A stretch of DNA of 64,000 nt from NCBI GenBank assembly GCA_007922225.1, contig ML679989.1, positions 19,427,570 to 19,491,569 of the forward strand, written 5' to 3'. Source of the DNA: Emydura subglobosa. Its lineage: Eukaryota > Chordata > Testudines > Chelidae. The notes below the pieces were generated by a model. That model searched no databases. It was not told the DNA's origin and saw only the letters and a program-made list of their open reading frames with translations. The position numbers were made by a program, and so were the translations under genes. Below are positions 1 to 12,287 of the stretch, piece by piece (the stretch's first letter is position 1; each line of letters starts with the position of its first letter).

Positions 1-2027
1 AGGGTTAACCCTGGTCTGCAACATTTTTGTTTGTTGCCTATGCAAATCCATTATGTCCTGGTGCATTTCCTGCTGAGCCTCCCAGTCCTTTTCCCACTGA
101 GCCTCTTAGTCATTTTGCCTATCCTATAGCAACCGCCCTCTCCATTCTGTCTTGCTCCAGGATCCCATTCTGAAGGGCTCTCCAAGCCCTTTGGTCACAG
201 GCCAAGGCAACTATGGCTTAAAGGATCTCACACGACATATCCTCCTTAGTCCTCTTCCTTCTCCTCCTGATCAGGGTGAACCCCTCAATGCCACCATATC
301 AGAATCTGCTGATATAAACAGGCAGATACACCATTAGATTTACAGTCAGAGAGGAAAGGGAAAGTCTCAAAACTCCCTTATACTATTTCCACTAATGCCC
401 GTAAGAAGAAACGCTTATTAACACTAGCTTTGGAGTGCCTCTACAGCACTGCTCTCCTGTTCCAACCAGGGTGAGTACGACCTGGCAGGGAGGAGAGAGG
501 ATGACCCATTGCATGTAGCTAGAGAATTAGGCCCCCCTGCCCGGGTATGGGCACAGGGCAATGGTACTGAATACTGGCACTGTTGTCCACAGGCAGTAGT
601 TCTTTTGGCTGATATCTCATTCCTGAGGGTAACAAAGACAAGGAGAACACAGCTGCTTCTGGCACCCCAAAGCCACTTGGGCCTGTATACCGCTAGCAGC
701 CTGTCCACTGCAATGGTGCCTGCCAAATTTAGCATAGAGTGACATGGGAAAGTGTCCTACTATGGAGCAAGAAATAAGGCTGCCATCCCTTGAAACTTTG
801 GAAGGGGATTGCAGAGAACCTCCCTGAAAGTTTAATCAAGATCTCGCAAGAAGATAAAAGAGACATCCCTGTTCCCGCAAACGCAGAGTACTTTGCATGG
901 TCCCCATCCAATCCAGAAATGAAAAGTGGATGCTGATTTTGCTGGCGCACAGGGCACTGGTCTGATGTGGATTGTGTAACCGGATTTTACAACCTAGTTT
1001 AGAATGTATTCCCTAACCTTTTATTTTCTAACACGATAGCTGTAAAGCAAGGAAAAGCTGATGCCTGTCTTAACTTGTGAATGGGCCAGGCACCATTTTT
1101 AAATGTGGAACAAAGGCAGGAGGAAGGAGAATGGGGAGGGAGTTGACGAATAATTCATGTACACACTTACCACAGCCCCCTTCCCCTTTGTCAATGGGCT
1201 GGATTCCAGTCGCCTGCTGGGACTGGCCAGACTCTTCAGATGTTTCAAACAGTTCCCAGCTTGCAGCACGGTTGCAGTCCCTAAAAACGTGTCTCTCTCC
1301 ACCTTCCTCCTCCTCCTCCTCACTGTTCATGGCAGAGGTCTGCGTTTTGGGCTCCTCCAAGATATCCAAAGTGATCTGCAGGTGCTGGTGGGGTCCCTGC
1401 CAAGCATGGTATGCAGTTTGTTGTAAAAGCAGCCGTTCTGTGGGGCAGCACCAGATCTACTGTTGCCTTCCCTGGCTTTGTGGTATTTTGCAAAGTTCCT
1501 TCACTTTCACGTGGCCCTGCTTCTGATTCCTGGCATGGCCCTTTCCCTGATCCCCCCATGCAAGCTTGCTTGTGAATGTCGATGTTTCTGGGAGGGGCTT
1601 GCACAGCCTCTTCTCCCCACAGGCCCAGGAGAGCCAATACTTCTTACCTACTCCAGGCAGGAGCATATCTAGTAGCTTTCTGTGTGTGGGGAGCTGGCAT
1701 GATTGGATGCACACAACCAAGGTCAACTGATAGGTGTGCGAAGTGTGCTCACCAAGGTTGGTAATCAGGAAAAGGCATTTAAAAAACACACAGGGAGGCT
1801 TACAGAGGGGAGTGGGATTCTGGTCTCTGTGACCCCTGGGCAGTGGAGTTCCAATTGTGAACAGAACACTGTTGAGGGGACATGGGAATTGTGGGCCGGG
1901 TGCTGGAGGACTATGGGGGTTGACACAAGTAATGCAGTGTTTATGTTCATGCTGCGTCAACCTACGTAGGTCGACTGTGGTTCTGAACCGATCAGGATGG
2001 TCGTGTTACCATGTCACAGCCATAGGC
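1..2027 (-). mobile_element. PIF/Harbinger element, Myb/SANT-gene half (left copy)
   Basis: Third Harbinger copy, entering the window from the left. Bases 1-612 align in the same orientation with 63406-64000, which belongs to another Harbinger copy, and the minus-strand protein remnant at about 1070-1560 matches the Myb/SANT-like protein of the copy at 39617-43746. The right end, about 2000-2027, resembles the right terminus of that copy (its motif TCGACCTACCGTCACAGTGT has a decayed counterpart here). The transposase half lies outside the window. Reading frames are broken by frameshifts and stops. The exact right boundary and target duplication were not resolved. Confidence 0.72.
1070..1570 (-). 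pseudogene. Myb/SANT-like (trihelix) Harbinger protein, broken
   Basis: Minus-strand remnant of the DNA-binding partner protein of Harbinger transposons. Reading from about 1560 downward, it shows a KGHARN..GHVKVKELCK segment, then after a frameshift YHKAREGNSRSGAAPQNG, CFYNKLHTMLGRDPT, and after another shift an acidic linker beginning MNSEEEEEE. These align in order with KGHRRDAQQCHIKIKELRQAY, QKTQEANSRSGS and HEILGSDPT in the copy near 43.1 kb. In this family the trihelix domain binds transposon ends and helps bring the transposase to the nucleus. At least two frameshifts make it a pseudogene. Turtle annotations often name such proteins after ZSCAN29, which shares the domain; that would be a repeat-derived name. 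Confidence 0.68.
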
Positions 2028-2885
2028 CACTTACAACAGCCAGAGACAAAACTGAATGTAGACACGTGCACAAATAGATCGACACAAACACATTTACATT
2101 GACCTTACTTTATATTGTAGACCAGCCTTAGGTCTTGGGGCAGAAAGACCCATGCTATCAGACTGCAGAAACAAGGTGCTCAGCGCATGCCAGCTACGCG
2201 TACTCTTCATTGATCCCACGAGGGGTGTGATTAAAGAAATAGTCACACTCATCTCCACTAAGTCTAGAGGCCTATGTGGAGTGGTGTACGGTAGGTGCAT
2301 ACAGGACTTTGGTTTCTGGGAGCCCAGCTTTGTTAATGCCATTCCTTTTACAAACAAACCTTCTGCTAGGTCAGATCCGCCTCACAAAATCATGAGGATG
2401 TCATGTGCAACTATGAGTATGCATAGTTCAAATTTGCTAGCTGCACCCCTGGAAAATATATACTAAAAGAAAATTCTCTCTCTTATTACAGATTTGTGAA
2501 ACATGCAACACCATGGGAACCTGATCTCACTCAGGTTTCTAGGAACTTTGGTAATACAAATAAATAAATATAAAGGAAATGACAAGGAGATTGATCTAAC
2601 TAAATAGTCTAAAAGAGAGACACAAAGACAGACTGCACTGGAAAACCTGGGCTGGAAATTATATTTTTCCATCAACTCACTTCCTTTGACTAACCCAGGG
2701 AATATCTCCATGCCAAATTTCAACTTTCTTTGTATTGGCTTAAGAGTATTTTTCTTTTAACTGTTTTTTGCTATTGAAAACAGCTGAACCATTTTTGCTC
2801 AAGTTTTTCCAAAAATTTTAGTCTCAAGCTGAGACCAGGCCTGAAATATTTCAGTATGAAAGGCGAAAGTTTGAGAAAATTATAA
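2028..2885. other. No recognised feature
   Basis: Unique-looking, moderately AT-rich sequence with only short chance open frames. I recognise no repeat or exon. Confidence 0.5.
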
Positions 2886-3905
2886 GCAGGATTAATAAAA
2901 ATCATGATTTAAAAAACACTAAACATCAATTTTTTATTTGCTTGTTGCTGATTATTTACTTTCTTCCCATTTTATCATCTTAATTTGCTAACATGGATGT
3001 TTTCTGCTTATGTTCTTTAGTTAGTTTCCTAACTGTCAGTATAATTTCAGATATAACAGATTTTCTTCTACTAAGAAGTTTCACACTTAACATGCCATCT
3101 ATGCTGAAAATGACAAGTCCAAGGCCTTATTAACACCCTTAATATGAGGCAAACACAAACATAAAATTAACAAGCAAATAATATTGGCACTTTATTTGCA
3201 GCCAACACAACCTTCCAATACTTCGAACTTCTACAAGTGAAGAAGCTGAAATGCTCCTTCACCACAGTTGGCAGTTTGAAGTAAATGTGACTTGTCCTCC
3301 TAAGTCATTTAGGTGATTTTGAAACGCCTTCCTTTAAAAGCCTAAATATGGGTTTAGGAGCCTAACTTTAGGCTCCTATTTTTGAAAATTTTGGCTTATG
3401 CATACACAAAAAATTCACAATAACTTTGTTAATGTATTGAATGTTTAAATGAACTTTCATTCTCAAAACTGAGGCAATTTTGTTTTGAAGTGACAAAGAT
3501 TTTATGTCATTAAGAGAAAAGATCTTAGTCAAAATGAAATGGTGCTGCAAAAACTTATGCATATGCAGTTGTGTGGAAGTCAACTGGACCACTCGTGACT
3601 AATTTTATGTATTGCTTAAGTGTTGGCAGCTTCAATTTTCAATATTTTGTTTTTTGCCTTTAGCAGTTTTGTGAAATTCAAGTAAGATATCCTACCAGAA
3701 GCAGCATTTTAGAAAAAAACAGCATTTAGAATATAGTCCATTATAAATTGTAATCTATAGTTGCAATAGCACAAATGTTCAAATTAGTTTTAGAAAGCCT
3801 CAACCTAATTTAAATAAATGGGATTTTTTTTAAGTCATGAGATTTATATCATTAATTAAATCAGTGATTTAAATAGCTTAAATTTAAATTGTTCCACCTT
3901 GATTA
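2886..3905. repeat. AT-rich repeat with inverted ends (possible DNA transposon)
   Basis: About 1 kb of very AT-rich DNA. Its left end (ATTAATAAAAATCATGATTT) and the reverse complement of its right end (TTTAAATCACTGATTTAA, near 3850-3905) are related. Sauropsid genomes carry dispersed repeats with such ends. An internal segment at 3310-3395 holds GGAGCCTAACTTTAGGCTCC, a small perfect palindrome whose wording recurs loosely near 51600. No coding sequence. Boundaries are approximate and the class is uncertain. Confidence 0.4.
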
Positions 3906-4400
3906 TAAGCCACAGAAAAAGGCAAGATTTATTATTTTCGGTCTCCTGCTTCTTTTCCTAGGTCTTTTCCTAAATTAGAAGTGCAATAAAATTTCACTTG
4001 GAAATTTTGCAAAAAATAGAAGTTCGTTATTGACTACTTCCTCACACTTTATAAAAGCAGGAAAATAAGATGGCCAGGCCATAGAGCAGAATTACCTGAC
4101 TCAAGTAGTAATAAACAGACATTATGAGTTTTATGGTGAAACAAATGGCATAAAGGACTAAGATACACACAGTTAATTTCTAAAATTACTTTTAACTTGG
4201 GGGCGGGGGGAAGGAAAGTCACATGATTATTTATGAAATACAATCCCTTTTCTCCAGGTTTCCAGTTTCATTGGAAACTTCAGGGAAAACTGCCTATGAC
4301 AGGATTTTAAAAATAAATTATTTCCCAGTTGATAAAATAAATGTATCTAACGAGCTAGAAATGCATGAGAAAATTGCACCTATTTAACAAAAGGTATGTT
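3906..4400. other. No recognised feature
   Basis: AT-rich, with a short run of G around 4200. No repeat or gene recognised. Confidence 0.5.
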
Positions 4401-4404
4401 GTTA

Positions 4405-4605
4405 AACCAATTTAGTTAAACTAGTGCAAAACACAGCTTTGGTTTAAACAAGGCTTATTTTGATTTAGCTTAAAGTCAACTCGGAACAGTTTAAGTTAAA
4501 TCAAACTAAGCCACCCTTAAACTGAAATAAGAGCGTACCTCCATACACAGCGGTTTGCACCAATTTAGCTAAAGCAATTTAACTAAACTTGTGCAAATCT
4601 GTGTT
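4405..4605. repeat. Palindromic MITE-like repeat
   Basis: The left arm (AACCAATTTAGTTAAACTAG followed by TGCAAAACACAGC) is approximately complementary to the right arm near 4550-4600 (GGTTTGCACCAATTTAGC and onward). The two arms fold into an imperfect hairpin with an A+T-rich centre, as expected of a small non-autonomous DNA transposon. No coding capacity; target duplication not identified. Confidence 0.45.
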
Positions 4606-4852
4606 CATGTGAAAAGCACACTTCTACAGAGCTGAGCATGTTATCGGAGCTCAGCTGGCCTCATACTGAATATTGGTTTTGTGCTGGGATTGAAGAGAAG
4701 ATGGGGGTATGAGTGAAAATGGAAACTTGCCTTGATCAGCTCATTATCCTCCTTCCATTAGACTAGGTCATGGTTCACTTCTGCTCCCACTGGAATACGA
4801 ACCTATTATATATTGGTCTTTCCACTGAGGCTGGGTTTCAGATGTCTCTATG

Positions 4853-5160
4853 GGTATGTCTACACTGCAGTTGAAAGTGTAATTTGCAGCTTGGGTAAAA
4901 AATTAGAAATAATGAAAAAATTAGAATAGTTTAAAATAGAAGCGTCTCCCCAGTGCAACGGCTGGTGGAAAGGAGGGACTAGGCACCTGAATATGTACCG
5001 AGGATCTCGGATGGGATCGTGTTTGGGTGACTAGCCCATCCTGCTGCTCACACGGCTGTGGCTACACTTTTATTTTCAGCATGCTAGCCTGATCAGAGCT
5101 AGTGCAGGTGTGTCTACCCCAGTTCGAAATTACACCTCCAGCTCCAGTGGAGATATCCTC
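4853..5160. repeat. MITE with GGGTATGTCTACACTGCAG-type ends
   Basis: Starts with GGGTATGTCTACACTGCAG at 4853. Near 5060-5160 it carries GTGGCTACACTTTTATTTTC, GATCAGAGCTAGTGCAGG and GTGTCTACCCCAGTTCGAAA, then a decayed inverted terminus. This matches the plan of a common turtle MITE whose two arms encode complementary GTCTACAC and GAGCTAGTG motifs. The terminus resembles the Harbinger end at 39617, which suggests, without proving, that Harbinger-type transposase mobilised it. Terminal bases are decayed. Confidence 0.6.
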
Positions 5161-5650
5161 TTAGGAAGAATGCTGCACGACTATGGAAGCACTGTAACAG
5201 TGACCTGGTCGGACGTTACAAACAAATTTTGAACTCAACTACTGCTATCAGTGGGCTGTAAAAAGTCCTTTCCCTGCATTGAGCCTGTCTTACTTTTTCT
5301 GGAGCTTGCTGCAAGATCCACTTTTTCATGCAGGCATTTTCCTAATGGGTGAGTGGGCCCTGCCTGGCTCCAGAATGCTGAGGACACTCAGCTGTCTATT
5401 TTTGTTTTATCGGACCCATACAGTGCAGTTCATCTGATTTCCCAGTCTCTGGCTAAGACCGAAGGTCGGATGACAGCTGGCTGACTGAGCCCCAGCCTGG
5501 ATATGACAGAGATGAAGTTGGTGGACTGGAGCAGATGGCAGAGGTGATGTCTATTCTCCACCCTTTCTGTAACTCAAGTTTTCTAGCTGAGGTTTTTGAT
5601 GGATCTTCTAAGGCTTCAGCTATGGCCAAGAATGTTTATTTCTATCTACA
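5161..5650. other. No recognised feature
   Basis: No repeat or gene recognised between the two MITE-like elements. Confidence 0.5.
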
Positions 5651-5865
5651 GAGAGACAAGGTGCATGAGGTAGTATCTTTGACTGGACCAGCTGTTAGTG
5701 AGAGAGAGAAACTTTCCAGCTTACACAGAGCTCTTCTCCAGGTCTAGACCCTGGGAAAGCTGAAAAGCTTGTCTCTTTCACCAACAGAAGTTGGTCCAAT
5801 AAAAGCTATTCCCTCACCCACCTTGTTTCTCTAATATCCTGGGACCAACCTGGCTACAACAACAC
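5651..5865. repeat. Palindromic repeat, GAGAGACAAGGTG family, copy 1
   Basis: Left arm GAGAGACAAGGTGCATGAGG ... GGACCAGC; right arm contains ACCAACAGAAGTTGGTCC and CACCCACCTTGTTTCTCTAA. The arms are inverted copies around a centre with GCTTACACAGAGCTCTTC. A half copy lies at 62825-62930. The right flank GGGACCAACCTGGCTACAAC belongs to the family as I know it from reptile genomes. Non-coding; probably a MITE. Confidence 0.62.
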
Positions 5866-8800
5866 GTCATATCTTTATCTAAGACAAGGAAGGAGACTGC
5901 AATCTCTTCTTTCAGATCCTGACCTCACCAGTTATCCAGGCCTTGTCATCTCCCGACCAGATTACTGCAAGGCTCTGTAAACTGGGGATGACATTTGGAG
6001 ATCACTGAGGACAATCAGCAAGTGCAGAATGTAGCTTCCTGTTTACTTTATGGTGTTATTTGCATGAACCACAAAACACTTGTACTCTGTAAAGTACAGG
6101 CTTACAAAAGGTTTCCAATACATTTCCAGGTGCAATTCAAGCTTTTATTTATAAAGTCCTCCACGTAATTCACCTCTTTAACCTAACTTCCTTTATGTGA
6201 TATAATGACAGTTGAGACTAGATGCTTCAACCTGACAATCAGTAGGATGTGTCTGCTCGGGTGCTGGGGGCAGGACCCTTTCAGACGACAGCCCTGAATT
6301 TAGGAGCATGTTCCAACCCCTTATACGCTAGTTACAGCTAACTGAATCTATTATACAGCATGACTCACCAGTAAACTGTGCTGAATTGTAATGCAGGGTT
6401 CAAGCATGTGATAGCAGGCTGATTCAAGAGAGACGCCCTGAATTCCTATGACAACACATAAAATATGCCACCTTGCTGATCCCTGGTTTTTGAACATTAG
6501 GATCCTTCAGGGTAGATGCTTACCAAGAGGGTTCCAAGTTTCTGCACACAGAGGCAAACATCCCATGAGCAAGGATTTGTACAAGCAACAGCTAAAGAAC
6601 TCAACACCCTTCTGCTACACATTATCAGCTATGAGACACATAGATCTAAGTTTCAGGTTGCAGCTCCTTTAGCACATCCAGAATCTTGACACCCAACAGT
6701 GATGGAAACAGAACCAACAGATGTTGCATTGGTCTCCTCCTGAGATGGTCCGCTACCATTAAGGATGCCCAGGCTCATCTGAATTCAATCAATCTCATCT
6801 GAGACAAAAGCAAAAAACTCCTCCCAATGATAACCATTTGACTCTTGGTAAAAGCAGCCTGGGCTCAGAAAGCTGCTCTGATAATCGGGCCAACAAATTT
6901 ACCCTAACTGTGAGCTCAACTGACAGTTCATAAAATGCCACAATAACCTATAACAATAAATACTGACGGCAAAAGGTGCAAAAGAGACAGAAAGACTGAA
7001 TTAGTCCAATGAAAAAGGCTTCCTGATATAATCAAGGACAAGAAAAGTGGGGGGTTGGAAATCAATAGACCACAATTGGTGTTTTGGAAATTAGGCTGAA
7101 CTGGTGAACAAAACAATGAGACGATGGGCCATTCCGTCCATCACTGCTATTTGGGATCTTAAAGTAAGACTTTGGGGAAGCCAGGGGGGTGAATTAGCAG
7201 ATAAAGCGGCTGTCTTCCAACAACCACTGCAACAAACTTCACCATCTTGGCTGCCACCCTCGCCATCTCCTGAGATCCCAGGATCCACTGTTACCACTGG
7301 GCCTTCATCATCCCGATCCTAAGAGATAACCTTAGCAGACCTGGCCAGAGAGATGAACCCAGATGATATCCCCACCACCAGCGGCTTTGACTATATCCCC
7401 ACCACCACCTGAGATGTGAGATTTTATCTTCCAACACTCCCTTCCTCTTATGTTCTTTCCCGGCCCCACCTTACGTCTTCTCTTTCCTATCCCTCTACTT
7501 TTGCCTTCTGTCTAATCAGAGTCAGGCTTAGCTGGCCAAGACTGTCTATTTTGCAACACTGTTGTGAGCCTGTGACCAGAAATACAGCTAAAAGCAGTGC
7601 CCTAAACAGCCTGATGCTGGTACAAGTCACCAGGTCTCAGACTGGATCATAAGATCATGTGCTATGCCTGTGTTTTTCCAGAAGCAAGGCTTCAAGTCAG
7701 AGTCAACCCCAGAGACAGAAGCTGCATGTTCTGTCTTTTCTCTCTCCTCTTGTGTGTGTTTGTCTTGTTTTATCTTCTAGGAAATAGGATCAGACTTTAA
7801 CAATAACAGAAACAACAACTCCAGCTCATCTTTAATAACTTTTCTTTTCTCCGAAAGGACGGTTATTGCCGTCTTTGATACCATGAAGAGATTGTCAAAC
7901 AAGGGGGTTTCCCTTCTGAAAAGCCGTCTCCAGCCAAAGGGAAAGGGAACAAGGGATGATATTAAAATAAAAACCTTACTTAACACTTTACATTTCAAAT
8001 GCTTTAAGTGTTTTCCCTTCTTTTTTCTGTATCTTTAAAGGAAGTTTAAAGAATTTTTAATGGAGTATTTACCATAGTACTTTGAGGGCTAAGGTCTCTG
8101 TATGCCAAACCCCGAACCTTGTTTAACACTGTTTAATGTTGGACACTGATATGGTAATATTAACATCTTTTGACTCCTTGGATCCACACATTCCATCTAA
8201 ATGTATACGCCACCACCTGGAACAGATCCACTGACTAGAACTTCATGGGGCAGTAATAAACTGTTTCTGGAGAAAATCTTCACAGAACTAAAACGTTGAT
8301 TGCTCTTTAAATCTGTGGAAAATTCGCTGTGCAGTGCAGAGCAGCTACCTCAATTCATGTCAGAGGTGGCTGTATTTCAGTGGTGGTCAATGTGATTCCT
8401 ATGTTGTTTTGTATTTCGAAAAAGATTGGAAAGTACTTTGGGGTCCTCCAGAACTAACACCACACTATAGAAAAACACAATATTTTTGTTGTTTTTTTAG
8501 TTTAAATCAGAAGTAGATTATGAGACTAAGCATTTGACAAACATATGAAAGTACAAACCAGGAAATTTATATGTAGACTTCGAAAACGACACTGGTTTGA
8601 GAAATTACCCACTATGCAGATGCACATTAGACCACAATGAAATGGTGCTAATTTAAGGGAGAGCAAGACTAACCCAGTGTGTGACAATGTCTCCCTCTGT
8701 GTACAGCTCTGGCATCACAAGACTAAATAAGATGTACTCAAAATGCAAAATAGGAAGTGTTTCATTTTATAACCGGAGGAAGGAAAAACAAAATAAAGTG

Positions 8801-10864
8801 AGAATTCTTGTGCCAGCCCCCGCAGGGCTGCCACGCCTGGAGATACAAGGGTAAGCAAATGTGTGAGAATCATTACATTTTTTGCACATTGGTGGCAATG
8901 CAAGAAGTGGAAAAGCGAAAAACATGTTATTTGCTTTATAGCATCTGAGTTCAAAGGTAGGAAACACAAAGAAGCACAATACCCCTTGGCTACCAAAGCA
9001 TACGAGAACCCAGACCCTCTTGCCAAACAAGGGAGTACAGTATGTCTGCAGGACATTAAAGGAGTTTTCTTTTTGTAAAGAGTTTAGAAACGGGCTAGCA
9101 GAGTGAAACTAAACAAACATTGAACAATGGAAATTTAACCAGAGGATGTTGCATTCTCTCTCTCTTGTTTTTGTTTGTTTGGTTTTTCAATAGTGTGCAA
9201 GGGTGATAGTTTTCATTTGGAAAGGGAAAAGACAGTCAAACTAAACAGATCCCTACATATGAAGGTGGGGGAGGGGAGGCCCATAAAGCAGGACTTTTTC
9301 TTCTCCAAACTTAAAAAGGAACAATAATTACAGAGGGAAAGAATATGGTTTAAGAAAGACTCTACCGAAAAGGGGAAAAAAAAAAAAAAAAAAGGTTTGG
9401 GAAAAAAACAAACAGGCTGAAAGTAGAAATCTTAGAAATTCTTATTGCAAAATAACTCCTGGCCAGCCAACCGCAAACACTATAAATATCACAAGATCAA
9501 CTCCCCAAGCAGATATAAATAAACAAAAGACCTCTGAGATTTAAAAACAAAAAAATTCAGAGGCTGTCTGAGAGCAAGGAAGAATTGATTTTGCCTGTTT
9601 CTTTCAGAACGGATGTCATCTGAAAAATGAAGGAAGAGCCAAAAGAAAAAATGTTGCTAGCTAAATTTTAAATCTGCTGGCACTCTCTAGAAAAATACGA
9701 AACAATTCTGCTGATATGTTTTTTCCTCCTTATTTCTAAAGACATGTTCATGAAGAAAGGATCTGTGCTGCCCAGCTCTTTCTGCTGCTGAGTCTCTATA
9801 TGCAGTTATAACCTGTGTCTGTGACCTCACAGTCATCTCCCCTCCATCTAACAGAGATTCGCCAATGCAGCTGGGGGAAATTTTTTGGATGAATAGTTTA
9901 TTCACAGAAAAATGCAGTTTTGGTCCACCACAAACCTTAATGAATTCTTCCAATGGATAATTATCTTCACTGTTAAGAAACTGAACCATATTCAGAGTCT
10001 GAATTTGCTTAGCTTCCAGACTCCATGATGGGCTCACCCAGAAACTCCACACTTCTCTACTGCATGGGATCCACGTGGGCCAGATGGGTCTGAGTTTCCC
10101 CTGGAAATCTCACTGTGGGATGTGATGGCGGAGGGGTGTTATAAAGCAGGGGGAGGGAGACGGGACCAAAGGCACTCTCCGGCACTGGCAGCATCCATGC
10201 TATGTCTGGTCCCCTCCATCTGCAACCTGCGGGGAAGCGGGGGGCAGAGAGGGGCCACTGAGCTCTGCAGTCAGCTGGTGTGAGCTATAGGGCTTTCCTC
10301 AGCCTAAGTCCTTTCCAAATCTGCAGGGGGCGCCAGCTGCTGCAAATACTTCGTCAGGGGAGTAAAGCTGAGGGGACAATCTCCCCAAAAATCTAATGCA
10401 GCCTTCAGGCACAGCTGGAAATTAGACACGTTGAACCAAACTGATGGTCTGAAAACTTAAAATGCAGTTTGGAATTTCCCTCAGCAAAGCTCTGCAAGAG
10501 GGAGGGTTGCGGGAGGCGCCGGCCACTTGGGAGGCAGATAAAACTGGAGGGAACGTCAAAGGGACAAGGCATTCCTCCGTTGGCAGGGACTGGCAGGCCT
10601 GGTGCTGCCCCCAAACTGCAAACAGGATGAAGTACACGTCACAACAGCTCTATGGAGCTCAGCAGGAAGATGAAATCAGGCCACAGGCTTTTGCTTCCTC
10701 CAGATCTGCTGCTGGAAGAGGTGGCCCAGCAGTGACTTGTTGCCTCTTACTACTCATTGCTTAAAAGGGACATAGGGTGACCCCCCCACCAAGGTGCATG
10801 GGGTGAAGGGCCCCAAGAGTCTGCAAGCTTTGCTTATCTAGAGACAGTCTAAGGAAGCAGGTCG
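5866..10864. other. 5 kb with no recognised gene or element
   Basis: Both strands were scanned for transposon protein motifs and for exon-like open frames. Only short unrelated frames appear, the longest about 120 codons, with no recognisable domain. An 18-base A run is at 9376-9393. Bases 10100-10750 are more GC-rich and CpG is present, but no island-like or exon-like structure is convincing. Confidence 0.5.
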
Positions 10865-12287
10865 TGTTAATGAGACAATACAAAAAGCATACAAACTAGC
10901 AAAAGGAAACTAAAATGGCAGTTGCCACGACAAGAATGGAGGCTGAAAAGGAATTATACAGAGAACTGGAAAAAGACGATGGTAGGAAATTGGTTTTTGG
11001 ATTGGCAAAAAAAGGAATGTACCACAAGAAGTGAAGAAGGATGGGACGTGTGCGGTGACGAACCCTAAAGAGGTGGTAAAAGTATGGGAAAATATTTTCA
11101 AAAGCTATTAAATAAGAAGAGAGAGTTATAAATGCAAGCACCGTCAACAATTATAGGACGCTTCAAAAGGTATCAATCTCTGTAGAGGTAGAAGAAGCAC
11201 TGAATAAGATGAAGAATAGTAAATCAGCTGGTCAAGATGAGGTAACTGTTGATATGATGAAGGCAGTTGGAGATACATAGTTATCTCGGAAGCCATGTTA
11301 CACCAGTGTTTGCGAGGATCTGGCAAGCATACCAGAAGACTGGAGAATGGGACTGATTGTGCCCCTTTGGAAGGGTAAGAGTGATACAAATGATCCAAAC
11401 ACCTATCTGGATGTCACCCTGCAAAGTCAGCCTCTCAAAGTCTTAGAGACAGTTAGTTGGCAAATTTGAGCTGCAAGGTGGACGAAAAATATAGAAGACG
11501 AGCAACATGGCTTTAGGAAGGGAAGAAGTACTATACACACAATATTTTCAATGGAACAGACGTTTGAAAGAATGATAAATGGAGGGCCTCACTGTCATGT
11601 AGTAATGATTGATCCATATGACTTGGTTCAGCGGAAGCTGGTGTTTGCGGTATTGAGATGGGTGGGAGGAGGACATCAAGAAGTGAAGATGTATCGAGGG
11701 TCAAGAGCAAAGGTGGTGGTAATACACGGAATTTTTGAGAGTTTTGAGATGATGGTGGAATTGAGACAAGGCAGTGTGCTAAGTCCATATCTCTTCATCT
11801 TAGTTATGGAGTTAAATAGTAGGAAAACCAAGCCTGCAGAGACATGCAAAAACTAATGTATGCTGACATTCGAGCCTTTGTGGCTGACATCAAAAAGGAA
11901 TTTGTAAATACGGTGTCCCAGTGGGCATCTGTATTAGAAGACCATGATTTGAAGGTAACTCAAAGAAACTGAAGTTATGCAAGTAGGCAAAGTGGAAGAA
12001 GAGCTATTGTGTGAAGTTTTAGGAGAGAAGCAGAATTAGAAGAAAAAACTTGTGTACTTGGGAAGAACACTTAGTGCCACTGTAGAGAGATCTGGAGTAC
12101 TGAAAAGAAGAACCCAATGTGCATGGGCAACAGTGAAAAAGGTGGCAATAGTACTGTGGGACTGGTAATTAGGTAACAAACAAAGGAAAATTGTACATGC
12201 AGCATGCATTTATCCCTGACAGCTCAGCTCTATGGTTTGAAAAAGGTGGGTCTTTGGGAGATGGAAGAAAAGATATATGCAATGTTG
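10865..12287 (+). mobile_element. RTE-like LINE, first part (interrupted)
   Basis: Plus-strand non-LTR retrotransposon remnant carrying the RT region in several frames. It is followed at about 12287 by foreign sequence and resumes at about 14325. A 5' truncation is likely because it begins just ahead of RT. Similarity to the RTE clade is judged from motif wording and from the microsatellite-like 3' tail of the second part; the clade needs a database search. Confidence 0.7.
10900..12287 (+). pseudogene. LINE reverse transcriptase (RTE-like), broken
   Basis: Recognisable blocks in order, in shifting frames: TNPKEVVKVWENIFKS (about 11062), NKMKNSKSAGQDEVTVDMM (about 11205), the motif corresponding to LPEDWRMGLIVPLWKG (about 11325), EDEQHGFRKGRSTIHTIFSM (about 11498), then MIDPYDLVQRKLVFAVLRWV (about 11606), where a few residues of the motif A region are missing. 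RQGSVLSPYLFILVMEL (motif B) follows at about 11765. Motif C reads YADI rather than YADD (about 11858). Multiple stops and frameshifts. It would have encoded RNA-templated DNA synthesis for the element's own insertion. Inactive. Confidence 0.75.

Noticed and set aside
1457..1960. 167-codon minus-strand open frame as a host gene
   Set aside because: Its C-terminal part carries the KGH.....HVKVKEL remnant of the Harbinger Myb/SANT protein, and the rest is out-of-frame transposon DNA.
9376..9393. Poly(A) tail of a processed pseudogene or SINE
   Set aside because: No coding or SINE sequence was recognised next to the 18-base A run.
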